64,000 bases of DNA from Methanobacterium_B sp963825335. Lineage in GTDB: Archaea > Methanobacteriota > Methanobacteria > Methanobacteriales > Methanobacteriaceae. Of this stretch, positions 45,840 through 54,526 are shown piece after piece. Made by a program: the position numbers and the translations under genes. The notes under the pieces were generated by a model. The model was not told the origin of the DNA and searched no databases. It was given only the letters and a program-made list of their open reading frames with translations. Position 1 is the first letter of the stretch, and each line of letters begins with the position of its first letter. Location of the stretch: assembly GCA_963825335.1 (NCBI GenBank), contig CAWGSP010000001.1, positions 1,364,001-1,428,000 of the forward strand, read 5' to 3'.

Positions 45840-46168
45840 ATCATTTTTTTTAATAAATATTTTTGTTTTAATCTTACTAAAATCTCATATAATTAATTTT
45901 AACATTAAATTTGACATTCACAATTAATCTTAAAGCGCATCACCTTTTTTTTGAGCAGTTCCACCATGACATTTAATGAAAATAGTCTCAAAATAGTATT
46001 GAAGATTTAGTTAAATGTTAAGGGACTAAAACAGAACTTATATAAACCCTAAGTTATAACTAATAATCAAGAATGGTAAGTGGGATTGATAAGGATGTTA
46101 CAATAATACAAAATTGATGATTATGTATTTGAATGTCCAAATCATGTGAGTTGATAAGAGTGATAAAC
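45840..46168. other. 329-bp gap before the GTPase operon
   Basis: No gene seen. T-runs right after 45843 could terminate the upstream unit, and ACTTATATAAA at 46037-46047 is a candidate TATA box for the GTPase operon, which would have a leader of about 100 nt. Confidence 0.45.
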
Positions 46169-46804
46169 ATGAGGAAATATTTCAGACGCAGCTTCTTTAG
46201 AAACATTTTTAACAAGCTTATAGGTAAGGATAAAAAACTTAAAATAGGTTTGTACGGTCATCCCAACTCCGGTAAAACTACACTAGCCAACACCATGACT
46301 AATGATTGGCTTGGAAAACCGGTAGGTCTTGTATCACAGATCCCCCATGAAACTAGACGTGTTTACAGACAAGAACATGTACAAATAGATCATGATGGTG
46401 TTGAACTCGATTTTGATATTGTTGACACACCGGGAATAGCAACCAAAATTGACTACAAAAATTTTCTGGAATTTGGGTTATCAGAAGAAGAGGCCAAAGA
46501 AAGGGCTAAAGAAGCAACAAAAGGAATTATTGAGGCTATTAAATGGTTGGATGATGTGACCGGAGTTCTTTTAGTGGTCGACGCAACACAAGATCCACTC
46601 ACACAAGCCAACATCACCATAATGGGCAATTTAGAAGCCCGTAAAATACCGTTCGTTATTGTTGCCAATAAAATTGACCTTCCTGAAGCATCTGCAGAAC
46701 GCATCAGTTCAGTTTTTCCACAGCATACAGTGGTCCCAATTTCAGCACTGCACGGTGAAAATACAGCAGATCTTTATCAAGCAATGGTAGATAGGTTCAA
46801 CTAA
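46169..46804 (+). CDS. Era-like small GTPase, archaeal
   Basis: A 211-residue GTPase with a basic N-terminal tail (MRKYFRRSFFRNIFNKLI) that may bind RNA or membrane. G motifs: GHPNSGKTTLA (G1), VDTPG (G3), NKIDLP (G4) and ISALHG (G5). It lacks a KH domain, so it is not a full Era. In archaea it forms a conserved operon with a DUF2073 protein and a Zn-ribbon protein, as here; the function of that set is unknown. ATG at 46169 has AGAGTGAT before it; an upstream ATG at 46133 adds 12 unconvincing residues. Confidence 0.9.
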   Translation: MRKYFRRSFFRNIFNKLIGKDKKLKIGLYGHPNSGKTTLANTMTNDWLGKPVGLVSQIPHETRRVYRQEHVQIDHDGVELDFDIVDTPGIATKIDYKNFLEFGLSEEEAKERAKEATKGIIEAIKWLDDVTGVLLVVDATQDPLTQANITIMGNLEARKIPFVIVANKIDLPEASAERISSVFPQHTVVPISALHGENTADLYQAMVDRFN

Positions 46805-46822
46805 CAAATTAGGGGTTTTAAA

Positions 46823-47206
46823 ATGGAAAGTATAGATACAAATGCTCTTAAAATGGATTTTATCTCCTCAGACGCACTTAAAACAAGTTCAAGCATGGAA
46901 AAGATATCTATGATTGTGAACGGGGTTAAGAATGGTGTTTTGATCGTTATAGAAGGAGGGCTAACACCCGAAGAAGAAGCAGAGCTAATCGAAACAACCA
47001 TGAGGGAGATAGATGTCGAAAGTTTCGTCGGAATCGACATTTACACCCTTGAAAAGGATAAAATATCATATTTTGGACTGCAAAAAAAGAAAATTACAGG
47101 AATAACCATAATTGGTCCGGCCAATGTAATGAAAACTGTTAAGAAGAAATCAAACTTCTTGTCCATGATAGCCAACTTAGGTGATTCCAGTGCATCGTTG
47201 CATTAA
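46823..47206 (+). CDS. DUF2073 family protein
   Basis: A 127-residue archaeal protein of unknown function. It has a compact alpha/beta pattern with MIVNGVKNGVLIVIEGGLTPEEEAELIE. It is encoded 18 bp after the GTPase and overlaps the Zn-ribbon gene by 17 bp, so all three are one operon and probably one functional unit. An RNA-related task is plausible from the partners but unproven. Confidence 0.85.
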   Translation: MESIDTNALKMDFISSDALKTSSSMEKISMIVNGVKNGVLIVIEGGLTPEEEAELIETTMREIDVESFVGIDIYTLEKDKISYFGLQKKKITGITIIGPANVMKTVKKKSNFLSMIANLGDSSASLH

Positions 47207-47495
47207 ATGTGGATCAGAATTTAAAATCGACTCAGAAGAATTAATCCTTAAAGGATGTCCTGAATGTGGGAGTAAATTTTTTGAATACCATCACAAAGGA
47301 AAAATTAAAGAGATCCATGAGATAAAGGGAGACTCCATAGAAACCATAATGATCAAGGAGCATGGAATTTATGATATTAATCTTTCATCACTGCTCGAGG
47401 ACGACTCCATAATAGTTTCTGATGAAGAAGGAAAATATGTTATTGACATCAATTTTCTTCTAAAAAAGCAGATGAAAGATAAAGAGAAATTATGA
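47190..47495 (+). CDS. Zn-ribbon protein of the GTPase/DUF2073 operon
   Basis: A 101-residue protein with an N-terminal zinc ribbon: C-x2-C (RCIKCGSEF) and C-x2-C (GCPECGSKF), then an acidic beta-rich tail. The likely start is GTG at 47190, where GGTGAT at 47180-47185 gives normal spacing; a GTG at 47181 would make this site part of the start. It is the third gene of the operon. Confidence 0.82.
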   Translation: MHRCIKCGSEFKIDSEELILKGCPECGSKFFEYHHKGKIKEIHEIKGDSIETIMIKEHGIYDINLSSLLEDDSIIVSDEEGKYVIDINFLLKKQMKDKEKL

Positions 47496-47638
47496 ATAGA
47501 TAATTCATCTTCTTTTCCTATTTTTGAATATTTCATAAAAAAAAATAGCCCAAGAGTTAAAAATAGGATTTAAACTAAGATTATTATAACATTTTTCAAA
47601 AAAATTAAATTAACTATATTTTAGTATTGCACAATATT

Positions 47639-49621
47639 TCATTTTCTCCTCTTTCTGAAGCCCTTTTGATCGATAAAATCACATTTTCCTGAGGGCAGTA
47701 CACGAACAATATCTTCTATTACAAACATCTTTTCTGTGTCGATTTTGTTTCTAATTTGTCGTGCTATTTCTTCTTTTTTAGTGAATCCCGGCTTTATCGT
47801 TGCGAAGTTTTCTGTATACTTCGCCACAGCCTCTGGTGGTCCTGCCATTATCCTTTCACCATCGTAGTTAACTTGGCCAACTGAAAGATTTAGTGGCAGA
47901 CCTCTGACATAATTACGGGCACCTCTGATAATGAACGCACCTTTGGATACAAACTCACCTGATTGGGGAGTTTTTGATACCTGATCCGGATGTACCCAGT
48001 AAACATCTGCCGATCCCAAACCTTTTGACCATGCACTCGAGAAACATGCTGCAAAAGCCGCCGCTTGGTTTATACTAGTTTCAGGAATTTCTTCTTCACC
48101 AGCTTTCAGTACAACAGACGCTGCACCATGAATATCAGAATGGAAATAAATATCCCGGGGTTCCATATGTTTTTTTACGACCATCTCATTGGTGGTGGCA
48201 TCTCTACCCCCTATAACCATGAGTCCGTCAGATGTCAATGTCCATCTTAGTTTTTCATACCATTTGAGATCCTTTTTAACCCTTTTCTGTGGAACCAAAA
48301 CCTTTTCCATTTCTATTTCCCGCTTGTTTTTAGCCTTAGCAATCTCTTGATTAGTTTTTTCAATTGCTATATGAACTCCTTTAATCTTCCTTTTAGCTTT
48401 CTTACCTTTATTATAATATACTTCGGCATTTTCTGGAATTTCCTTGGTTGAATCTATGTTAACTCGTACACCGTCGAGATCGAATGTTATGACTCCGAGT
48501 TTATCTATGGATTCGATGATTTCGAGTCCTGGTGTTTTTGCTTTTTTTCCCTGTTTGATCTTGGCAATGATCTCGAGCCATGAATTTGTTTCTCTGGCAT
48601 GATTAATGATGTCTAAAACATTTTGGATTTTTTGGTAATTCGTGTAGATAGCTTCACCCTTAATTTTAGAATCTTTAACAGTTTTCTCGAATTTATCAAG
48701 GGTTTCAGTCTGGATTCTAAGTCTCTTTTCGAATTTTCCTACCTCACCAGACCAGACTTCCTCATTCACGTTTAATATATCTTTCCCAACAATACTACTG
48801 TAGAATTCATCAGCTGCTTCATTGTAACTGTCATAGAATTTTTTCTCGAATCCTTCGTATTTTTTAAGATTAAGAGGTAAAACATCTTCTTTCTTACCAG
48901 ATATTATTTGCGGGCTGAAATTGAATGTTTTAAGTGGATTAAAAACATCGTTCATCGCAGTGTGTATTGCGTCAATTTCTTCGTCTGTGACATCTGATGC
49001 CTTTTTATTCTTGTCTACATTAGACCTCATTACAACTTCTTCAGCGTAGAGTCCGCCCATACCGTTTTTTGCAAGTGTTCTGATCAGATCATCATCTGTG
49101 TTGTGGAACAACTCTCTCAGTTCTTCATTGCTGATTTCTAAGGGATTTATACCTCTCTCAGGGGGATATTTATACTCTTCCTTCGAGGTTATTTTCCTGT
49201 CCTGCCATAATTTTCTTTTAAGCGGCAGGATGATCTGGTCCTCTTCATCCAAAAGTATTATATTACCCTTAGCAAAGAGTTCTATTACCAGTGAGAATTT
49301 ATGTTCCTTTTGGATGTTTATCCGCATGATCCTGTCGAAGTTGTGCTGACTCACATCAGTGACGGTACCTCCTTTAATATACTTTCTAAGCAACATTGGA
49401 AAGTTTGGGGGCATTTTAGGATTTTGTGGCGGATACTGCGTTGTGTGGACACGAAAACCTGCTTGAAATACTACATCAACACGGCCTTTACTTGGAACAT
49501 GGAACCTGATTAGAACCGTGTCTTTGGTGGGTTGGTATGCCTTTTGAACACGGGCATCTTTTAACAATTCTCGTAACTCTTTACAAATTGCGTAAACATC
49601 AACATTGGACATAGCTTTCAT
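47639..49621 (-). CDS. rqcH: RqcH/NFACT-family ribosome quality-control protein
   Basis: A 660-residue protein with NFACT layout: an NFACT-N domain (about 1-230), a long helical coiled region (about 250-430) with many Lys/Glu, and the NFACT-R domain (about 450-570) starting near YEKLRWTLTSDGLMVIGGRDATTNEM and including YFHSDIHGAASVV. In bacteria and archaea RqcH marks stalled nascent chains on large ribosomal subunits by adding alanine tails. The start (ATG 49621) is preceded by AAGGTG; an internal ATG three codons on is possible. Convergent with the Zn-ribbon gene. Confidence 0.9.
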   Translation of the reverse strand: MKAMSNVDVYAICKELRELLKDARVQKAYQPTKDTVLIRFHVPSKGRVDVVFQAGFRVHTTQYPPQNPKMPPNFPMLLRKYIKGGTVTDVSQHNFDRIMRINIQKEHKFSLVIELFAKGNIILLDEEDQIILPLKRKLWQDRKITSKEEYKYPPERGINPLEISNEELRELFHNTDDDLIRTLAKNGMGGLYAEEVVMRSNVDKNKKASDVTDEEIDAIHTAMNDVFNPLKTFNFSPQIISGKKEDVLPLNLKKYEGFEKKFYDSYNEAADEFYSSIVGKDILNVNEEVWSGEVGKFEKRLRIQTETLDKFEKTVKDSKIKGEAIYTNYQKIQNVLDIINHARETNSWLEIIAKIKQGKKAKTPGLEIIESIDKLGVITFDLDGVRVNIDSTKEIPENAEVYYNKGKKAKRKIKGVHIAIEKTNQEIAKAKNKREIEMEKVLVPQKRVKKDLKWYEKLRWTLTSDGLMVIGGRDATTNEMVVKKHMEPRDIYFHSDIHGAASVVLKAGEEEIPETSINQAAAFAACFSSAWSKGLGSADVYWVHPDQVSKTPQSGEFVSKGAFIIRGARNYVRGLPLNLSVGQVNYDGERIMAGPPEAVAKYTENFATIKPGFTKKEEIARQIRNKIDTEKMFVIEDIVRVLPSGKCDFIDQKGFRKRRK

Positions 49622-49688
49622 GGGTACACCTTATGGTTATATTTATGACAAGATACTAATAATAAACAATAATTGGAGGTAAAAATTT

Positions 49689-49994
49689 ATGGATGTAGAT
49701 GGTAAGGTAGCGATTATACATGTCATTGGAGGAGTAATAGCAGCTTATGTTTCATACCTATTAACAACAGGACAGATAGCAGGTCTAAATAACGAAGCCT
49801 TTGCTGTAATATTTGCATTGATTATCCTTTACCTGACTGGACAAGTTTCAGAGAGGATATTTGGTAAAGAAAATGTAGGCGGATTCAAAGGATGGCTTTG
49901 GAGTGGAATAGTACCATTTATAGCTGTTTGGTTCGTTATATGGATTTTACTCTTTAATTATTATCCTATTCCTCCAATTCATGCAATCAAATAA
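49689..49994 (+). CDS. Small three-helix membrane protein
   Basis: A 101-residue protein with three hydrophobic segments (about 7-26, 35-53, 68-88) and a GQVSERIFGKENVGGFKGW loop. It is of a type seen in methanogen genomes (perhaps DUF5379), function unknown. TTGGAGG lies 9-13 nt before the ATG. Divergent from rqcH with 67 bp between. Confidence 0.72.
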   Translation: MDVDGKVAIIHVIGGVIAAYVSYLLTTGQIAGLNNEAFAVIFALIILYLTGQVSERIFGKENVGGFKGWLWSGIVPFIAVWFVIWILLFNYYPIPPIHAIK

Positions 49995-50057
49995 ATTAGA
50001 TTTTTCTTTAATTACTTTTTTATTTTTTTTTAGATTTATTCCTAACCGATCTAACTA

Positions 50058-51884
50058 TTAAAGTGCCCAGTAAAAAATCCATACAAAGGCAGACAAAAAT
50101 GCTATTATGAATATGAGCGGAGCAAATATCCTACTTACAGCCACAATTGAGCTTATGGTAGTTACCAACCCTGTTGCATTTGTTGGGCCGAGAGTTTTCA
50201 AATCGTTAATCATAGCGACTTCGCATGCTACCGTCACATCTTCCAGGTCATTTATAGCATTTGTGGTGATTTCATTGACCTTTTGTAGTATGATTTCGGA
50301 TTTTTTGTTACCAACAGGATTATGACCACCAGATAGAGCGTTAACAAAGTGTGTGTCTGTTGTCATGACTTCAACTTCGTCAAGCCCCAGTTTCTGTACT
50401 TGTTCTATGATCTTTTCCCTGAACCCTATGATCATGTTGTTTGAGTCCAACAGTATATAACCTGTTTTTTGGTCACCCACTTCCACAACCATGACCTTAA
50501 TACCGCTTTCACCCACTCCCTCTTCTTTACTAACTTCGTCCATAGGATCTCCTGCACAGCCAACCCGTACATTTTCCTGGGTTTCAGACTTAGGAAGCTT
50601 TTCTGCGGCAGCCATCAGCTCGAAAACTTCTTTGTTACCGGGCAATATCCTGCCACCTTCGCCTTTAAATGCATTATGACATTCTACTAGGATGACTTTC
50701 TCTGCACCTGTACTTGCCTTGGCTTGATTGATTATTGCAAGACCAATACCAAAGTCCATATCATCAAATCCTTCAGGTGCCATGGTGGCAAGCAATAGCA
50801 GGTTATTCTGGAAGTATTGGGCCCCAATTTTTGCATTGCCACTTTGAACCCTCACAAATTTACTGGCCTTTGATGAATATGACATATTTTTAAGGGTGTT
50901 TTTTACCACATTTTCTATTTTAACTATTTCTTTGGCTGACACAGGATTGAAATCATGGGTCGAAGGGCCGTGCGAAACCATGGTGAATGTATCTATATTT
51001 TTCGCAATTTGGGTGGGCATATTTCCCCCTCCAATATTGCCTATTGGTCCGGGATGAACACATGGTGCTAGAAATATTCCTTTTAAACCGTTCTTTCCTT
51101 TGAAAGCTGTGACACCGATTATGGTATCTATTGGTTCTCCCATATCTTCAAATATTCCTTCAAGTGCCTTTGAACCTTCTGTAACATGGGCTAAAAACAG
51201 ACTTAATAATTCTAATCCTCCAACACCAAGATTTCTTTTCATTGGTGATTCTATTATCACAACAAATGAATAGATAGCAACAACAAGAATTAACGAAGCA
51301 ATAACAATTTTTATGAGCAATGCTAGGATGCTGAAATAACCGATATTGGTTGTTATACTTGTTAGAGATACGATAACAATGACCATGCTTATGATTAGGG
51401 CAGGTTGTGCTGCTGCTGCTGGAAGAGATTTGAAGAAGTTAATGTTGGATGTACCCCACAGAACAAGGATTCTTATGGCGAATATTATAACACATCCGTA
51501 CACAAGTGCGTCAATGGTGTAGCTGTATATGGTGAACTTTGAGACCAGACTTCCGATGAAATAAACAAATCCCACGATCATCATTGATAGAAGGGAAAGG
51601 AACATGGATTGTTTCATTTTCATGTGCCTGCCCTCTAGGCTGTTGATCATTGGCTGCGTAATGGCTCCGCTCATGATGGATGTTACACCAAATATAAGGA
51701 ATCCAGCTGCACCGCCGTATAGTACACTGTAAATCAGTGAGTAATTGGCACTTGGTTCGAGTGAAGATACTACAGAACCTAAAATAAAACTTATAAAGAC
51801 CATGCATGCGACTGAAAAAGTTGTACTTGGAAGGCTTATGATGTACTTACTCAAACTCATTATTTTGTCATCTGTATCAGGCAT
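50058..51884 (-). CDS. DUF2070 family membrane protein
   Basis: A 608-residue archaeal protein: seven or so membrane helices (about 15-225), then a soluble domain of about 350 residues rich in histidines that look like a metal or phosphate site (LAPCVHPGPIGNIGGGN, VSHGPSTHDFN, VECHNAFKGEGG, TTDTHFVNALSGGHNPVG), and two final helices (about 575-608). The domain resembles a hydrolase, but no function is published to my knowledge. It is monocistronic and divergent from the fumarase-type gene. Confidence 0.88.
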   Translation of the reverse strand: MPDTDDKIMSLSKYIISLPSTTFSVACMVFISFILGSVVSSLEPSANYSLIYSVLYGGAAGFLIFGVTSIMSGAITQPMINSLEGRHMKMKQSMFLSLLSMMIVGFVYFIGSLVSKFTIYSYTIDALVYGCVIIFAIRILVLWGTSNINFFKSLPAAAAQPALIISMVIVIVSLTSITTNIGYFSILALLIKIVIASLILVVAIYSFVVIIESPMKRNLGVGGLELLSLFLAHVTEGSKALEGIFEDMGEPIDTIIGVTAFKGKNGLKGIFLAPCVHPGPIGNIGGGNMPTQIAKNIDTFTMVSHGPSTHDFNPVSAKEIVKIENVVKNTLKNMSYSSKASKFVRVQSGNAKIGAQYFQNNLLLLATMAPEGFDDMDFGIGLAIINQAKASTGAEKVILVECHNAFKGEGGRILPGNKEVFELMAAAEKLPKSETQENVRVGCAGDPMDEVSKEEGVGESGIKVMVVEVGDQKTGYILLDSNNMIIGFREKIIEQVQKLGLDEVEVMTTDTHFVNALSGGHNPVGNKKSEIILQKVNEITTNAINDLEDVTVACEVAMINDLKTLGPTNATGLVTTISSIVAVSRIFAPLIFIIAFLSAFVWIFYWAL

Positions 51885-52018
51885 TAAGTTACCTCTAATA
51901 ATTGTTATGAATTTATTGGATTAATTTTTTGATAATAAAATGATTGTTCTGATAAATTTTCGTTATATCTATGATTTATCTGTGATGAAGTTGAATATCA
52001 TTATGTTGTATTTCCATT

Positions 52019-52027
52019 GTTTATATA
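52019..52027 (+). promoter_or_regulatory. TATA box for the fumarase beta-type gene
   Basis: TTTATATAC is about 46-54 bp upstream of the ATG at 52073. Confidence 0.45.
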
Positions 52028-52072
52028 CATCATCTACTTTATTGTTAGTTATACATTATAAAGGTGAAATCT

Positions 52073-52618
52073 ATGAATGTGAAACTTGAAACACCAATTT
52101 CATCGGATGAATCAGCAAATTTACGTATTGGCGACATTGTACATATCTCTGGAACCATCTACACAGCTCGGGACAGTGCTCATAAACGACTGGTTGAGGA
52201 AGGATCTCCTGTAAATCTTGAAGGAGGGGTGATTTTCCATGCGGGGCCTATTATCAAGAAAATTGGAGAAAGTTATGATATGGTGGCTGTTGGTCCGACA
52301 ACAAGCACGCGTATGAACCCTTACGAACCAAAGGTAATAGATATGGGGGCTCAAATTATAGTGGGCAAGGGCGGTATGGATCAAGCCACATCTGAGGCAT
52401 TGATCCAAAATCGAGCAGCTTACCTCACAGCAGTTGGTGGTTGTGCAGCCCTTTATGTTAAGTCGGTTGTGAAAGTTAATAAAGTTTACTGGCTTGATTT
52501 AGGAGTCCCTGAAGCTATATGGGAACTTGAAGTTAAAAATTTCGGCCCTTTAATCGTTACAATGGATTCTGAGGGCGGGAATCTTTATGAAGAGGTCAAG
52601 GACAGGGCATCAAATTAA
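52073..52618 (+). CDS. Fumarate hydratase class I, beta subunit type
   Basis: A 181-residue protein of the TtdB/FumA C-terminal domain family. Motifs: RIGDIVHISGTIYTARDSAHKR, GGVIFHAGPI and GPTTSTRMNPYEPKVIDMGAQIIVGKGGM. It forms a two-subunit Fe-S hydratase that interconverts fumarate and malate in the incomplete reductive TCA pathway of methanogens; the alpha subunit is not in this window. ATG at 52073 has GGTGAA upstream and is preferred to GTG at 52064. The DUF6282 gene follows after 12 bp. Confidence 0.9.
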   Translation: MNVKLETPISSDESANLRIGDIVHISGTIYTARDSAHKRLVEEGSPVNLEGGVIFHAGPIIKKIGESYDMVAVGPTTSTRMNPYEPKVIDMGAQIIVGKGGMDQATSEALIQNRAAYLTAVGGCAALYVKSVVKVNKVYWLDLGVPEAIWELEVKNFGPLIVTMDSEGGNLYEEVKDRASN

Positions 52619-52630
52619 ATATGGGGTAAA

Positions 52631-53425
52631 ATGTTATCTAGCGAATGTTTTGATCTCGATTATCCACTCAAGGGATTCTTCGATACCCATGTTCATACTG
52701 CCCCCGATGTCAAAAATCGGATACAGGATGATATTGAACTAGCTTTAAGTGCAAAAGATGCTGATATGGGTGGTGTGGTAATAAAATCACATATCGAGCC
52801 TACATCTGGCAGGTCATTAATTGCTTCAAAACTAACTGGTTTTGATGTTTATGGTGGTGTGACTCTTAACAAGAGTGTTGGGGGGTTGAATCCATTTGCT
52901 GTGAAATCATCGGCAGATATGGGTGGTAAGTTTGTTTGGTTTCCAACAGTTAACTATCCGAATATTTCAATGGATTGGGACAGTATAGAAGATATTCTCA
53001 ATATCATAGCAGATAACAAAATGATTCTTGCAACGGGCCATTTGAAACCCGATGATATTTTTAAGTTGATTGATATGGCACATAGCACTGGAATATGGAG
53101 AATTTTGGTAAACCATCCTCAGACAAAGGTTGTTAATGCGAGCATTGATGAACAAATTGAGATGTCAAGACACGCATATCTTGAGCAATGTTTTGTTGCA
53201 TGTATGGAGAAGCATGATAATATCGATCAAAAAGAGTTTGCTAGTGTTGTCCAGTCTGTGGGTACAAAAAATTGTGTTATGGCAACAGACTTTGGTCAAA
53301 CCCACAACCCTCTACCTGTTCAAGGACTAGAAATGTTTGTTAATTCTATGCTGGATAACGGACTCTCAATGAGTGATATACGTGTTATGTGTATTGAAAA
53401 TCCAGAGAAACTCATTAGAATATAG
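52631..53425 (+). CDS. DUF6282 family TIM-barrel-like hydrolase
   Basis: A 264-residue protein. It has an amidohydrolase-like start, GFFDTHVHTAPDVKNR (HxH metal pair), a lysine/histidine strand VVIKSHIEPTSGR, and later ILATGHLKPDD, ILVNHP and ATDFGQTHNP, which supply further metal ligands. The family's substrate is unknown. It follows the fumarase-type gene on the same strand, and the two probably share a transcript. Confidence 0.82.
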   Translation: MLSSECFDLDYPLKGFFDTHVHTAPDVKNRIQDDIELALSAKDADMGGVVIKSHIEPTSGRSLIASKLTGFDVYGGVTLNKSVGGLNPFAVKSSADMGGKFVWFPTVNYPNISMDWDSIEDILNIIADNKMILATGHLKPDDIFKLIDMAHSTGIWRILVNHPQTKVVNASIDEQIEMSRHAYLEQCFVACMEKHDNIDQKEFASVVQSVGTKNCVMATDFGQTHNPLPVQGLEMFVNSMLDNGLSMSDIRVMCIENPEKLIRI

Positions 53426-53479
53426 TAATTAAAAAAATAATTTAAAATGGATATCATCGGTTGATGCTTGGATTGAATA

Positions 53480-54073
53480 TCAGATTATTGCTAATTCTCC
53501 GGCTGTGGTTATTTCAAGTCTATCTGGGGCAATAAATCCCATTTCTCTCAATTCTCTGATGTGATTATATGTCATACCCCTGCTTATTCCAATTCTCATA
53601 GCCAGATTTTTAACACTTTTCCCATTCTTTTTGAGTTCTTCCAACACCATTCTTTTGGTTGCTGACAATCCAAAATTTAGTATTGGGAGGTCAATTGTCT
53701 GACTATCTTCTTCGGTTACATAAACTATACGTTCTATGTCGCCATGACGGGCATAACATCCAAAAAGAGCTCCTAGAGCCTGAGGCTTTCTACCGCCACT
53801 TATATTTACAAAAAGCTTTCTATTATTAGCTTTTTCATTTTCTATCACATCTACAGTATCCTGTGCAATTCTAACCACATCATACAAGCTGGTTATTTTT
53901 GTTTCTATATCAATGAAGTTACCCACAGTCTCGGTAATTATTTCTTCCACCTTGAGTTTTTCTTTGGGTGCATCTTCTTCCCTTAAAAGAACGACTTTTT
54001 TCGGAGAAAATTGTGTTATACAAACCATAATAGGTTCAATCGAGTAAATAGTTGATATTAATGTGTAGTCCAT
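53480..54073 (-). CDS. CARF-domain winged-helix regulator (Csa3-like)
   Basis: A 197-residue protein. The N-terminal CARF-like Rossmann domain (about 1-130) has the ligand-loop LFVNISGGRKPQALGAL, as in Csa3 proteins that bind cyclic oligoadenylate. The C-terminal wHTH (about 135-197) includes SATKRMVLEEL and MRIGISRGMTYNHIRELREMGFI. Csa3 proteins control CRISPR arrays and cas genes, but no array or cas gene is in this window, so it is an orphan or trans-acting regulator. ATG at 54073 has GTGAT 4 nt upstream; GTG at 54082 and ATG at 54079 are alternatives. Confidence 0.83.
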   Translation of the reverse strand: MDYTLISTIYSIEPIMVCITQFSPKKVVLLREEDAPKEKLKVEEIITETVGNFIDIETKITSLYDVVRIAQDTVDVIENEKANNRKLFVNISGGRKPQALGALFGCYARHGDIERIVYVTEEDSQTIDLPILNFGLSATKRMVLEELKKNGKSVKNLAMRIGISRGMTYNHIRELREMGFIAPDRLEITTAGELAII

Positions 54074-54082
54074 ATTCATCAC

Positions 54083-54526
54083 TTCTTAAATAATCATATC
54101 TTTTTAAATTCACAAGTATTAGTATACTTTTTATAGAATTACTCATCAATATATTTCCTTATAAACATATATTCTATATAATTAATATATTTAATTATAA
54201 AAATATGTATTTATTGTATTAGAGTAAATGGAATTAATATTTTTTATAAATGAACTATAAAGATTTCATAAATAATAAACGGTTATATAAAAAAATTATA
54301 AAATGAATAAAATTTATTCATTTGTTAACTATAAACTAGATAATTAATTAAAAATATAAATACTTAAATAGTTACTATTCTATATATTATAGTACGATCA
54401 TTAAGCTGCGAATTAATAATTGATAAATAAAATTATTGTATGTAGATATGGAAAATAAAATTTTCCACAATTATATAAAGTTGTACAATAATACATCGTA
54501 TTATAAAGTGTGTAAAAGGGGGTGTT
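54083..54526. promoter_or_regulatory. AT-rich divergent promoter region with perfect palindrome
   Basis: The 440-bp gap between the CARF regulator and the response regulator is nearly all A/T. At 54301-54323 a 23-bp palindrome has perfect 11-bp arms, AAATGAATAAA and TTTATTCATTT, with one central base. TTATATAAAG at 54471-54480 is a candidate TATA box for the response regulator. No gene is seen here. Confidence 0.55.

Noticed and set aside
53480..54073. CRISPR-Cas locus suggested by the CARF regulator
   Set aside because: No cas gene or repeat array could be seen anywhere in the window.
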